From: Paramyrothecium sp. XJ0827
Lineage: Eukaryota > Ascomycota > Sordariomycetes > Hypocreales > Stachybotryaceae
Direction: 5' to 3'
DNA length: 64,000 nt
Assembly: GCA_020881915.1 (NCBI GenBank)
Contig: JAJFPB010000002.1
Location: 3,782,001 to 3,846,000 of the forward strand
Position numbers and translations under genes: made by a program. Below, one piece after another: positions 10,756-21,128 of the stretch. The number at the start of each line of letters is the position of its first letter. Positions within the stretch are counted from its first letter, which is position 1. The notes under the pieces were generated by a model, which saw only the letters and a list, made by a program, of their open reading frames with translations, was not told the origin of the DNA and searched no databases.

Positions 10756-11673
10756 ATGTCGCGGGCTCACGAAACAAAGCCGCTCTGGCTCATCCAGCCG
10801 CGGCTCAACGCCGCCGACTACAGGGACAAGCTCATGGGAAGCGTCGTCAAGTACGCCGACCTCCCGACCGAGCGGCACATCCCGTACCACCCGCCGACGC
10901 CGCGGGAGATCGTGCCGGACCTGGACCCGAACCCGGTGCAGGTGCGCAACGTGACCTTCTGGACGCGCCGGGTCAAGGACGCCAGCGTGTCGGCGTCGCT
11001 CAACGAGGTTGTCGACTTCTTCGTCGAGCGCGCCAAGGAGGCCGAGAGCGAGAACGTGGCCACGGTGGCGCGCGTCTGGCACATGGACTCGCCGGGCGAG
11101 AAGTTCAAGGAGCTGCTCAAGGACAAGCAGTTCTTCGAGGAGCTCTTCTCGCTGCTGCGCAGCAACAACGACCAGGGCTACTTCATCACCGACATCGTCA
11201 CGCTGGCCAACCTCGAGGTCAAGGACGAGCGGTCGCGTAGCAAGGGTGCAGGCGCCAGCGCCAGCATTGCTATCGACCCCCTCGGCGCGGGGACGGGCGT
11301 GCTGGGCGTCAATGTGGGCGCCGGCGCGCGCGCGCAGGTGGTGCGCGAGAAGGGCTACTCGGGCTGCTACGAGGAGGAGACCATCGTCTTCCTGGGCTAC
11401 CGGCTGATCCGGCTGGAGAAGGTGGACGGCACGCGCGCCTGGCTGGGCCGCCTCCTGCGCGGCGACAAGAACAGCAAGGCGCGCGGCTACACGGTACGCG
11501 ACGGGCTCGACTACTGGCCCGCCATGGTGGAGCGGCCCGTCGAGGGCGCGGCCGACTTCATGGCAGCCAAGACGCCGAGCGCCGAGGACGTGGGCAGGCA
11601 GCTCGGCGACGGCGAGGACGAGTTCGACGCCATCGCGAGGGAGCTCGGCTTCGACGTCGAGGTGGTGGGGTAA
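10756..11673 (+). CDS. Candidate fungal gasdermin-like pore-forming protein
   Basis: The product is 305 residues from ATG 10756 (context GACATGTC). An in-frame ATG at 10630 gives a less typical basic leader. What is seen: a start reading PLWLIQPRLNAADYRDKLMG; a strand GYFITDIVTL at about 141-150; a loop rich in Gly/Ala/Ser at about 164-195; then EETIVFLGYRLIRLEKV at about 206-222; and an acidic C-terminal tail. There is no signal peptide or membrane helix. The layout of a strand, a long Gly-rich hairpin-like loop, then a strand ending in a conserved hydrophobic stretch resembles the N-terminal pore-forming domain of gasdermins, which in fungi are known as RCD-1 and HET-Q1. That is inference from pattern only, and the protein could be an unrelated small fungal family. 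It is convergent with an NLR gene 394 bp away, the sort of neighbour fungal gasdermins often have. No intron is needed. Confidence 0.5.
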   Translation: MSRAHETKPLWLIQPRLNAADYRDKLMGSVVKYADLPTERHIPYHPPTPREIVPDLDPNPVQVRNVTFWTRRVKDASVSASLNEVVDFFVERAKEAESENVATVARVWHMDSPGEKFKELLKDKQFFEELFSLLRSNNDQGYFITDIVTLANLEVKDERSRSKGAGASASIAIDPLGAGTGVLGVNVGAGARAQVVREKGYSGCYEEETIVFLGYRLIRLEKVDGTRAWLGRLLRGDKNSKARGYTVRDGLDYWPAMVERPVEGAADFMAAKTPSAEDVGRQLGDGEDEFDAIARELGFDVEVVG

Positions 11674-12067
11674 GGACAAGAGAATACTGCAATGAGGTTA
11701 TGAAATGGCGTTTGGGAACTTGGAAGGCATGTATCTGGATCTAGATTGAAGCGTCTGCGCTATTGCATCGGTAGATTGTATCCCGTGTATTAATAAACCG
11801 TTTGATGTCTGTCGTTTGTTTCTGACTGCGGTAGCTTGCGATGATGATTGAGGTCCTGGTCTGCGTGTCAGTAGCCCTTGGTATGGAGGTATGAAATCCC
11901 ATAATATAGCAGGTATAGCAAGAAATAAAGATGAATCCCTTATGAATCGTTGGCTTGATCGCCAGCTGTACAAATCCGCGACAAATTGCAACGCCAAACT
12001 CCTACGCTTCCAAGTCTGTCTTCACGCTACCAGAACAAACAGTGCCCACAAAGCCGTGGGGTAAGTG
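11674..12067. other. Shared 3' region of convergent genes
   Basis: The two stop codons face each other across 394 bp. The sequence is more AT-rich than its flanks, consistent with overlapping 3' untranslated regions, and includes several AATAAA-like words (for example near 11790 and 11925). No coding signal. Confidence 0.6.
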
Positions 12068-15000
12068 TCAGATGGTCCCCCTCCGCCTACCCTCTCGCAG
12101 CAACTCCATAAGGGCCTCGATGCGCTCTGCTCGCCGTGGCGCAAAGTACGGCTCGTTCTCGTACATCTCGCGCAGCTTGGAGCCCGTCTCGAGGAGGCGC
12201 TCAGGCGAGTATGGCGCGTGGCCGGCGACGCATCGCTGCGCTTCGAGAACCTGCAGGTAGAGTCGCTCGGCTTCGTCAAAGGCGCGTTGCCTCGCCATGT
12301 CCCGTTTGGACGCGGCGACTGATTTGAAGGTCGTCGCTGAGCCTTTCATGCTGGCTCTGCTTTCGCCATCGTCCTCGAACGTGGTATCGTCGTACAGCGA
12401 CTGCCCGTGGAGGCGGGAGCTGAGGGCCATGTTCTCCGCGGTTGTCGTGTACAGCGGGTGCGCAGTGCCGAGGGTTCGCGCCATTATAGCCAGCGCCTGC
12501 TGGTACTTCTCCCGGGCGTCTTCGTACCGGCAGCGCAGGTCATCGAGAACCGCCAGTTTTTGCATTGCATGCGCCGTGGCTGGATGATCCGGCCCAAGCG
12601 TGCGCGCCTTGGCCTCGACCGCCTGCTTGTACAGCGCCTCGGCCTCGTCGATGGCATTGTTCGCTTTGGAGGCATTCGCTAGATCGTCCAATGCTTCGAG
12701 AGTTACGGGGTGGTTTTGCCCAAACTTGTTCTGGTACGAAATGTAGACGCGGCGGTAGAGGGCCTGCGCTTCCTCCATCTTGCCGAGACGCTCAAGAGTA
12801 GACGCGAGTTTCTGCACGGTTCCGATGGTGGCGGCGTCAGTAGGGCCGAGGACTTCCTCCTGCTCCTGTTCCAGCGTCTCGTACTGGTCTTCTGCATGCT
12901 GAAGCTCGCCGTCTGCGGCTGCAGCCGAGGCCTTTGCCAGGGCGACACGGAAGCCGAGCGCGTGGTCAATGGAGGGTATGTCGATGCTGGCGAGAACATC
13001 CCTGCTTTTCGCATGCTGGCCCGCCTGCTGCAGGAGGGACGCCAGTGATAGAGAGGTCTGGATTCTATCTATGGGTGCCATGCTCGGATTCTGCTTGAGG
13101 GCCAGCTCAAAGCAGCCGATGGCCTGCTCCACAGCTCCCTGTGTCATGCACACTTGACCCAGCACTTGCCAGGCAATTCCATCATCTCTGCGGGAGTCCT
13201 CCAGCACGCCAGACCAATCCTCGTAGCACGTTTTGGCATGAGGTGCCATCACGCGTCCAAAGTCGTGGATCTCATGAAGACTGGACGAGTCGGCTTCCTT
13301 TTGCTTGATGCTGTCGACGCAGACGTTGCAGGCAAGCCACGCGTGCTGCAGTTCCTCATCCGCGGTCAGTGTGGTCCGCACGTGGTTGCGCGCGGCCGGC
13401 TCCAGAAGAAAGTAATCAAACGAAGTCGAACCCCGAGACGATTGTGACGAGGACGTGAAGGACGATTCAGTTGGGGATGGCGCTTGAATGAACCCCTGAT
13501 CCAAAAGGTGTTGCAAGACATCGTCCAGGTGATCCTTGTCCTGAAATACTGCAAGGTGTGAGTACAAACTTGGTCTCGAAACGGGATACGTACTTTTCAA
13601 CCCTTCAAATTCTTTGACGAGCGTGTGCCGTGCCTGCTTTGGCAGATACCCTGCATCGAATATGGCTACGGGTATGACAGAGCTGGATAGCATGGCGCTG
13701 ATGCGCAACACCGTCTTTGTCACCGGAGACAAGTCAATTGTCGATCCTTTCATGGTCAAATGTAGCTGCGGTTCCAAGCTGTGCTCGTACTCGTCAATCC
13801 TCACGCCCCTCTTGCGGATTGTCGATGCTGTCTGTAAGATGCTCTGCGGGTGGCAGTTGTGGTGCTGGACAATCTTGATTGCCGCCATTGCTGGTTTTGT
13901 CAGTAAAAGTCATTCAAGGGCCAGGGGATGCTTGCCCTCTTCGCGGTCCATCTGGCTGTCGGGCCCGTACACTGTCTTGAACAGTAGCTCGATGCCTTGC
14001 CTCATCGTCATGACGTCGACGTGGAGCTTCATGCTCCATTCGCAGCAATTGCTGTCCCTTGATGTCAGGATAATCTTGCCCGACAGCGTCAGGGGGATGA
14101 AGTCGAAAACGTTGTACGAGGATTCGACATTGTCAAAGACGAGTAGCCACTTGTTGTTATCCGGGCGTAGCAGCCAGTCCTTCACAGCCTGCACCACCGA
14201 CTTGACTCTTGTGACGTCCAGCTGCAGGATGCTCTTGACCTTGAGCATGTCATCTACGCCGGTGAGTCCAAGGTCGTTTGCAACTTGTTCTCGAGAAATG
14301 TCCCCAGAGTAGAAGTCGATCATGGCTTTTGCAAACTCTAGATAGCTGGCCACGACGGTCTCCCAACTTTCGGCCCATATCCAGAACACAAACGAAATCT
14401 CCGACGCAGCGGCAGCCCAGTGCCTGGCAAGTGCAGTTTTGCCGTTGCCCGGGGGCCCCCACACAGTGGCGATGCCGATGTGGGATGGATCAGGGTCTCC
14501 TACCGGCTGGAGTATTGCATCGAGCTCTTTCAAGAGGTCCGGGCGAGGGATGACGATGCCCGGCTCGCTGGGGATTTTGTAGGGCACCAGGTACCCCTTC
14601 TTCAAGAACTCGAGATGGTGCACTAAGCTGGAATCAGCGGAGAAAGCTTGCAGTGACAAGGAGCTTACCGGCGGCAAGGTCAAATACTTTGCGCTTCTCC
14701 TGGACCAACCCCGAGGACCGTGCCTTGTCGACCATTTCCTGAAACATGGCGATGAAAGTCTTGTAGTTTGCGTCACGGCCTTGGAATTTGATTAAATCAG
14801 AGTGTGTGGCCTTGAGCCCAACCTGCGCGCCGTCAGAACCAGCCATGGAATGCCTCTTCTCGACAACGAAGCCATCTTGCGACGTCTTGGTCTCGTAGAA
14901 CGACAGCCTCGGCAAATTGGCGGTGATTGCTTTGAACGCCTCCATTTGGTTTTCTAGCCATTCTATGTCGCTGGTTTCCGGCTGCAGCTGTGGAATCCGC

Positions 15001-15657
15001 GGCTTGGAGCGCCGGTTATCGTCGAAGCCGGATGTCGTCCTGCGGATGACGTGGGCAAGCGGCGACGGGGAGGAGGGGCGTCCCGGCGAGAGGGTGCCGA
15101 AGAAGGCGACGCCGCATGTCGACAGCTCGATGTCCCTAAGCAGAGAGTCTGTGGCCTCGTTGGAGATGATCAGAGCTCGCTTGACGATCCAGCCTCCCAA
15201 GCTGTGAGCAATGAAGAACAGTGGCCGCTTGTTTGTGGCATCCCGGCGTCGCAAAACGCCCAACTCCTTGACGAGGTCCAGAGCACGACCGTACAGAACA
15301 TTGCGCACGAGATAGCGGTAGTTGACGCCTTCTGAAATGTAGGCGTATGTCATGATGCGGGCGTGCGGGATGTCTTGGCCCAGCAGCTCTTGGAGCCACG
15401 ACTTGGGCTTGCCCGCGCTTGGGTCCCACGTTGTCCATGACTTGAAGCCTTCGCCGCCAAGGCCGTGGACGGCAACGATGCTGTCGAGAATTAGTCGAGC
15501 TCAAGAACGTGTGGAGATGCGAAAAGTGGTACTCTATTTCTGCGCCGACTGGGTCTCTGACGGTGCGCAGCCCGCTCGTTTCGCCGCTCCTTTGCCTGGA
15601 GATGACGCCCTTTACACGATGAAGGAGGCCCTTCAGCGGCTCCAAAGCCTCAGCCAT
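12068..15657 (-). CDS. NLR (STAND) protein: alpha/beta-hydrolase, NB-ARC, TPR
   Basis: Five exons give 1133 residues. Introns are 15481-15532, 14623-14668, 13891-13935 and 13549-13593. The third is GC-AG (GCAAGC...CTGAC...CAG) and removes an in-frame TGA. Residues about 42-250 are an alpha/beta-hydrolase of the SesB type, with IVAVHGLGG and a nucleophile motif AHSLGG (Ser near 135). Residues about 313-640 are NB-ARC, with P-loop GPPGNGKT near 365 and Walker B WLLVFDNV near 460. From about 770 to 1080 are TPRs of the kinesin-light-chain type, with repeated HP.T/A and A..LY...A signatures. Fungal NLRs of this architecture sense a ligand through the repeats, oligomerise through NB-ARC and trigger the N-terminal effector. 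They are linked to heterokaryon incompatibility and innate-type responses. The hydrolase may be the effector, or the neighbouring gene may be. Exon joins keep frame and motif order. Confidence 0.88.
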
Positions 15658-16211
15658 GTGGGTGGACGATACGGTGGTGATGGTATTGGCCGGCGCTCGA
15701 CTACATGACAGCGTGAGGTCTTTGATGACGGGTATTTAGTGATTCACCGCACGGCTGGGGTTGTCTTGCCAAGCTGACGGGTGATGCGGCGCAGTACGGT
15801 CAGGCTGAACGTCGAGCTACAGGCATTTTGGATTGTCTAGCAGGGCATGGATAGTGCAAATGGGGGTCACCTGGCCAAGTTAAGCACAGGAACAGGGAAG
15901 TGGCACGGGGCGATTCTTAGTCACTGAAAGGCGGAGCCTGCCAGTTAAATTTGGCTCAGGTGCTAACGGCCGCTAAACCTAGCGCACCCGACGGCTTGGT
16001 TGCCTGTAGGGAACTGTCGTGACTTCAACTGTCGACTTGTAAAGTTCGATTAACACGATTCACAGAAGACACGTTTCCAAGGTTCCTTTACATCTGAATG
16101 GATTGGATTAATTTGCCTCTATCCTACGCGATAACAGAACTGTTATGCAGGAGTGGGAAGATGTCTCACGGACAGTCGGCCTGCTGCTTGGGTGTCCTTC
16201 TACGGGCAACA
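15658..16211. other. Promoter region of the NLR gene and spacer
   Basis: About 550 bp upstream of the NLR start. No coding sequence is seen. Several AT-richer stretches lie near 15920-16090. Confidence 0.45.
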
Positions 16212-16349
16212 TCATTTCCTTCCGAGGTTAGCAGAGTGAATCATCAGGATCTGGTCGGAACAATACTTGATGCAGTTTGGGCATTGAGAAGCAGGCTGGG
16301 TTTCGGACAGCGTAGTACCGCACTTGGGGCATGTCCAGGTGCCGCCCAT
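16212..16349 (-). CDS. 45-residue zinc-ribbon microprotein
   Basis: A single short frame on the minus strand runs from ATG 16349-16347 to TGA 16214-16212. It begins MGGTWTCPKCG and continues with two further Cys in CPNC and one in YC. CxxC...CxxC with 14 residues between pairs is the usual spacing of a four-Cys zinc ribbon; the extra Cys lies five residues later. The hydrophobic tail ILMIHSANL follows. The strong CPKCG motif, the Gly and Thr after it and a compact length make chance unlikely, although 45 codons alone is weak evidence. It lies between the NLR and the F-box-like gene, all three transcribed leftward. Function is unknown: small zinc ribbons bind nucleic acid or protein. No intron is needed. 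Confidence 0.55.
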   Translation of the reverse strand: MGGTWTCPKCGTTLSETQPASQCPNCIKYCSDQILMIHSANLGRK

Positions 16350-16630
16350 GGTTGCGATTACAGCAGAGTGATATCGAGCGTGTAAATTGTGAATACGGAC
16401 CTTGTATCTCGCAAGAGTGTCTCAGCAGAAGGCTTGAATTCTTGTTTTATTCTTTGGCGGGAAGCACTGTTCCTCATCGGCTTACGACGACATTATATAC
16501 GCGCAGCTGATGCCCCGTTCACTTACACAGTGCCTCATCAGTTCTGTGAATGAAGTTCGCTTCTGTGCCAAATGAATTACAGCCTAACGATGCACGAGGA
16601 CGCACGCAGTTCAGCAAAGTGAATATCTGC
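16350..16630. other. Spacer between two minus-strand genes
   Basis: This is 3' sequence of the F-box-like gene and upstream sequence of the small zinc-ribbon gene. No coding or structured element is seen. Confidence 0.4.
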
Positions 16631-17893
16631 CTACTCGCGCTTTTGCTTCCACTCCTCAAACCACAATGGTATCTGATCGTCTGCATAGTCCCAGGAGTCG
16701 GGTAATGGGTGGCCCCGAGGGATAGAACCGCTCTGGTTGAAAGGAACAATTTGTGTAGCTGTCCATGGCCGCTCCTCCCGAGCCAACTTCGAGTACTCGA
16801 CCCAAGCCCAACGGCGCAGCCTTTCGTCCACGAACGCGGCCCATTTAGGCTCGATCGTGGTGAACCCGTGCCACAGCGCAGAAGACGTGATCTCGTTTGC
16901 CTTGATGCGTAGAAACGGACCCGTAGAAAACGAAGGGTCCGAGTGGCCGACACGGAACGTGGTAAACCAAGGATCAGAGTGGCCGACACGGAACTGGGAA
17001 AATTCAAGCAAAGAATTGGGCATCCTGGGCACGAAGTCAGAGCCCGTTTCCAACAGGACCACCAAGCTCAAGCCATCGCCAACGGTTCTATCACGGATGA
17101 CTCTGTTGACCCTCCCTGCCGCGCTGTCTGCCCACAGCAAGTCCCGACTCGTCCAGCCAAGATCCGACAGTCCACGCATGGCCGAGCCGAAGCCGTCGCC
17201 CATGTCCCCAATCGGATGGAGGCTATGCTCGACGAGGGTCTGGCGAGGAAAGATCGAGTATGCTTTGTTCCAGCTGATGAAGTTGACGCCCGCGGTTGTG
17301 TACGCGCCGGTAAGCACAGCCGTGATTGGCGAATCCTTTGTTTTTGTGAGACGGATCCCATGAGCTGGCCTCCTACTCCTCGAGTATATCAGACATCCTG
17401 GGGCCTGCGGAAGTTATAATCGCCGGTGTCTTGTGGCCCAACGGCTTGAGTGGCTTCTTACCATTCCGTCATCTGCCTCTGTTTCAGTGTCCGGAGACTC
17501 GGTTCGATCATTTTCTACTTTGGGTTGATATGATTCTGCTTTCCGAATGTACTCGGTAATCCGCTGGGCGTGGATTCCTGCTTTGACATAGACGTCCAAG
17601 TAGGTAATCTCGTGATGGTTCAATTCAAACAAGTCCAATGCAAACGGTCCCGTTATCAACCCACCGCAGTTCTCAAGCTCGAGTCGAAACTTGACCGGCT
17701 CGTCAACAAAGTGTTTGAGCCGGCGGTACATCTTGGACACGTCTCTCAATATCTTGTCCTTGACACGATACAGTCTCTGGCACGTCTGGCACAAGATGGC
17801 GAGATCCGCCATGGTCAAGTGCTTGGAGAGGCCCTCGACAAAGTAACCATGTTCGAGGAGATCCAGCAACACGTGCGTAGGTTCAGAGGCCAT
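16631..17893 (-). CDS. Fungal F-box-like / nucleotidyltransferase-fold family protein
   Basis: Two exons (17893-17462 and 17404-16631; intron 17405-17461, GTAAGA...GCAG) give 401 residues. Start is the ATG at MASEPTHVLLDLLEHGYF; a longer upstream open frame is taken as leader. Exon 1 has an F-box-like helical segment (LTMADLAILCQTCQRLYRV, about 28-46), then a block LITGPFALDLFE...YLDVYV that recalls the GS(F)AL...DLD(I/V)FV core of a large fungal family and the GS...D.D pattern of nucleotidyltransferase folds. Exon 2 starts at APGCLIYSRS and has IRLTKTKDSPITAVL and TTAGVNFISWNKAYSIFP, both typical of that family. The join restores a continuous family pattern. A 12-residue direct duplication lies near residues 270-295. 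F-box-like proteins of this family are lineage-expanded in Hypocreales and relatives; substrates are unknown. Confidence 0.75.
16935..16994 (-). repeat. 36-bp internal duplication in the F-box-like gene
   Basis: Two copies of a roughly 24-bp string with core GAGTGGCCGACACGGAAC are spaced 36 bp apart, adding twelve residues with RVGHSDP in each copy. The phase is preserved. Confidence 0.8.
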
Positions 17894-18577
17894 CGCTGCG
17901 TTGTGTAGACAGAGAAAATGATGGTCAGACAAACCAGGTAAAAGGAGGAAATATTGACGAGGTAAGTGACCTGTAATCCCCAAACTTCAGAGACCTAATT
18001 TATGTTGCGAATAACCGCGTCTGCGTCCGAGCATCACACCTGAAGATTTTCTTCTGCGGTCTAGACTGCACCCGATGTGACACCCCGCGAATGGCTCTGC
18101 GCAGAGTACGAAGCCCAACTGTGGGCCTGCTGTGCTCAGCTGCATACTTTGAACATTGAGCTCTATACAAGTCGAACGAACAGTACATGACGATGCAAGT
18201 GTAGTCTACTATAGACTACATAGACTACATAGACTACTGCCCCTCTGAGCTAGTGCTCTGGTCGTGTCGTTATATCATACAAGCCCGACATCGAAGCCGG
18301 GGCAGGGTGTTCTACGCTCCCCATAGAAGAAAAATCCCCAATCCTTCGCCGTTGAATCGGCTGAGACCCAAAGCAAAACTAACGCCTATGTACATGTATG
18401 AAACTCGTTTGTTGTGCCTGGTAGCGGTGATAAAAAAAAATGTCTTGAAAGGTATTTCCCGACCCTTGTGTTGGCTGCGGTCTTGATGTAACAGTTTTCC
18501 TGAGCCCTCCATGGACGATTGCCACGGTGTATCCTATCATCAGGCCCTTGAGATAATCAGCGGACAAACTGCTTCAC
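17894..18577. other. Intergenic; small TAGACTACA repeat
   Basis: Upstream of the F-box-like gene. At about 18202-18238 there are three tandem copies of a 10-bp unit (ATAGACTAC), partly palindromic with TAGTCTACT just before them. No gene is visible. Confidence 0.5.
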
Positions 18578-20379
18578 CTATTGATGCTCCTGGGGGGCAG
18601 CCTGCAGCTTGCCGCCATTGACGATAACCTGCTCGTCCAGACGCGACTCAATGTCGCCATATTCTAACCTCTTCCACGTGGTGATGCGGTTCTCGTTGGT
18701 GTCGATTTCGAAAACACGCACGCGGCGGTGGAAACCGCCGTAGCCGGCATATCCGCCGAATCCGACGCCGCCGGCGTAGCACATCCAGAGCGCCGGGCTC
18801 TGGTCTTCGTTGTGTATGGACAGGGCGCAGTAGTCGTTGCAGTGGTCGCTGGAACATGTTAGCTAGGCAAGCGGTGCGCGCCTGTGAAATACGTACTGTC
18901 CTGCGCTAACCATGAGAACGCCCTCTTCTACGAGGGCGTCACGGAAACCAGAGTTAAATTTGGGTGCAGTGACCCCTTCCTTCCACTCTCCCACCCGCGC
19001 TAGCTCTTGGTCGGCGTATTCGGGTAGAGGGATGTGGATGAAAGCAATGTCCATGTGCTTGTGTGTGTATTCTTTGTGCTTTGCCTTGAGCCCGGAAGCT
19101 GTCTTCTTGAACCACTGGATCTGGTTCGCCTTTAACCAGTCGTAGCCGGGGTACCGATGCTCCTCAGGCGAATATGCATGGCTGTCGAGGAAGTACATTG
19201 TCAAGGCAGAATGATCCGATTTACTGCGAGCGAGGATTTCGACGTAATAATTGCCTATGCCGGCCACGCCGTCCGGGCCAGACTCGGCCATCGAGTACGG
19301 AAGCGTCTCCATGAAAGCCATTTGGTTCTCGCGAGACATGGTCTTTTCGTCGTCGTGGTTGCCAAAAATGGCGGCATATGGAATCTTGCGTTTGACGAGG
19401 AGGGCCGCGAACTTGAGAATAGCCTGTTTCTGTTAGAAATGAATCGGAATGGAACAGGAAGGTCTTACCGAAGGGGCATCAGGTGCAGTGTCTCCATTAA
19501 CTTGGTCACCGCTCAATACGACGAAATCAGGCTTCTCATCATCGAGGATCTTGGCCATGAACTCCAGGGTCCTGGGGTCGGCCTCACAAGGACCACCATG
19601 GTAGCTGTCAGGGACGGCGTGGCGGCAGGCGCCGACACCAGTGCTGAGGTGTAGATCAGCAATCTGCATGATTTTGAATTTCCCGTCTTCCCGGATTCTT
19701 GGCTTCGGCTTCTTCGGCTCGTGAGGGCCGCCCCGTCGCACGGTAAGATGCGCACTGAGCTGATTGCCGCCCTTGCTTGGTAGCAGGGGCGTCCCCATGA
19801 TGGCCCAGTGGTCGCGCGCTTCCGCAGCGTCGTCTCCGAAGAGAACGTCGACGCCGGTGACGGCATCATCTGAATCGCTCGACTTCTTCTTCGCCGACCG
19901 CTTGATCCACAGCCCTCCTGGGCGCGCTTCCCACTGTTCGTCGCTTCCTTTCTGCGAGCCCGGGTTCAACCGGCCTACAGACACATCCATCACCACGCTA
20001 TCCTCCTCCGTCAAGTCTTCCTCCCGCTTCAGGCTGACGTGTAGGTATGAGCTCGTCGTCCATGACCTCCCCAGGTAAAGATCTTTGGGGATGCGATGCC
20101 ACTTCTTAGGATCTAGTTCGCAGGAGCTGAAGACGTTGACGTTGGAGCAGGTGGCGATGGTGACGTCGGTCACGACATGCCCTGCGTGATGCGAGGGCAT
20201 GAATCCATGGATGGCATTGGGAAGCACCCTGTAGTTGCGATCGAGGAGGACTACGACGATGAATGTGAAGACGGCCGCAGCAAAGAGCTGGATGATGGAA
20301 CGGACCTGATGATGGGAAACATTAGCCTGGTTCCCAAGGGTAAAATCTAGGACGGGGCACCCACGATACGTCGCGTCAT
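18578..20379 (-). CDS. DCR2: Dcr2-like membrane-anchored calcineurin-type phosphoesterase
   Basis: Four exons give 549 residues. Introns are 20306-20364, 19424-19468 and 18849-18896. The first exon is only 15 nt (MTRRI) and precedes an N-terminal membrane anchor, IIQLFAAAVFTFIVVVLL. The metallophosphatase core follows: ADLHLSTG (metal-binding Asp and His), LSGDQVNG (second Asp), IFGNHDDE (catalytic Asn-His-Asp) and a late HIPLPEY motif, then SAGHDH after the third splice. A disordered Lys/Ser stretch precedes the core. This layout matches yeast Dcr2 and its fungal relatives; in yeast Dcr2 affects G1 progression and dephosphorylates targets such as Sic1 and Ire1. The core probably faces the lumen or outside because it follows an N-terminal signal-anchor. 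The short first exon is typical of the family. Confidence 0.85.
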
Positions 20380-21128
20380 ACTGGGAACGAGGTCCGACGC
20401 ATACGTTTGTCGTGCTAGGGGACGTTGCTCAAAGAAAGGCAAACAGTAGCAACGGCCGAAGTAGGAGCCGAAGCTGGAAGATGTTTGATGCAAGGGCGTC
20501 ACAAGGGTGGAGAGTGGGCAATTTTGTGAGAGGCTGGGCGCGCAATTCGCATTCTTGGCGCCGCTATCGCATGGTGGCCGTTCAAGGTCAGGGACGAATG
20601 GGCGGTGGAAAATGGCGATGCTTGGTGTGAGTCGAGACGGTTGATTCGTGCGACGCAGCGAACGATGCTACTCTCTATCTTGGTCGTCGATTACGTTGAC
20701 CGGATCGACAGGACGGAGAAGGGGGAAATGGACATGTGGGAAAAAACCAGAGTGGATGGACGGAGGTTACGTTATGGATTTTGGCTTCGGGGCCTCTGCA
20801 CGGGATCCTCGCTGAAGCCGCTGCGAGGGAACAAGGTTTATTGGGTTTAGGCTTTGGGAGGGGCTCCAGGGGGACTTGTGGCGCATGACCCTGGGGAAGC
20901 CTGCAATTTAAGTTTCTGGGCCAGAAGCTCCCCACTCCAGTGCCACTGCAGTGCCTTTCGGTACCTAGCTCAAGCCACAGCTGTGAAGCTGGCCCATCAA
21001 CCTGAGGAACAGCCGGCCTCTTGGTGTTGAGCGTAGCCATGGACAGAAGTGCTGAATCTCAACCGGCCGTCATTTCTTGATTGAAATCCACAGCGTTAAC
21101 TGTTATCATTTTGACATTTGGGAGCCTT
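20380..21128. other. Intergenic upstream of the Dcr2-like gene
   Basis: The 5' region of the phosphoesterase gene and the 3' flank of the small gene at 21129-21532. No persuasive reading frame. Confidence 0.45.

Noticed and set aside
10735..11679. 314-codon open frame antisense to the candidate pore gene
   Set aside because: It mirrors the coding strand codon by codon and is full of Leu/Val/Ala/Arg runs. The plus strand has the coherent protein.
14634..15353. Separate small lipase gene and separate NB-ARC and TPR genes instead of one NLR
   Set aside because: Consensus introns join the three pieces in phase with continuous family sequence, and the combined length fits fungal NLRs.
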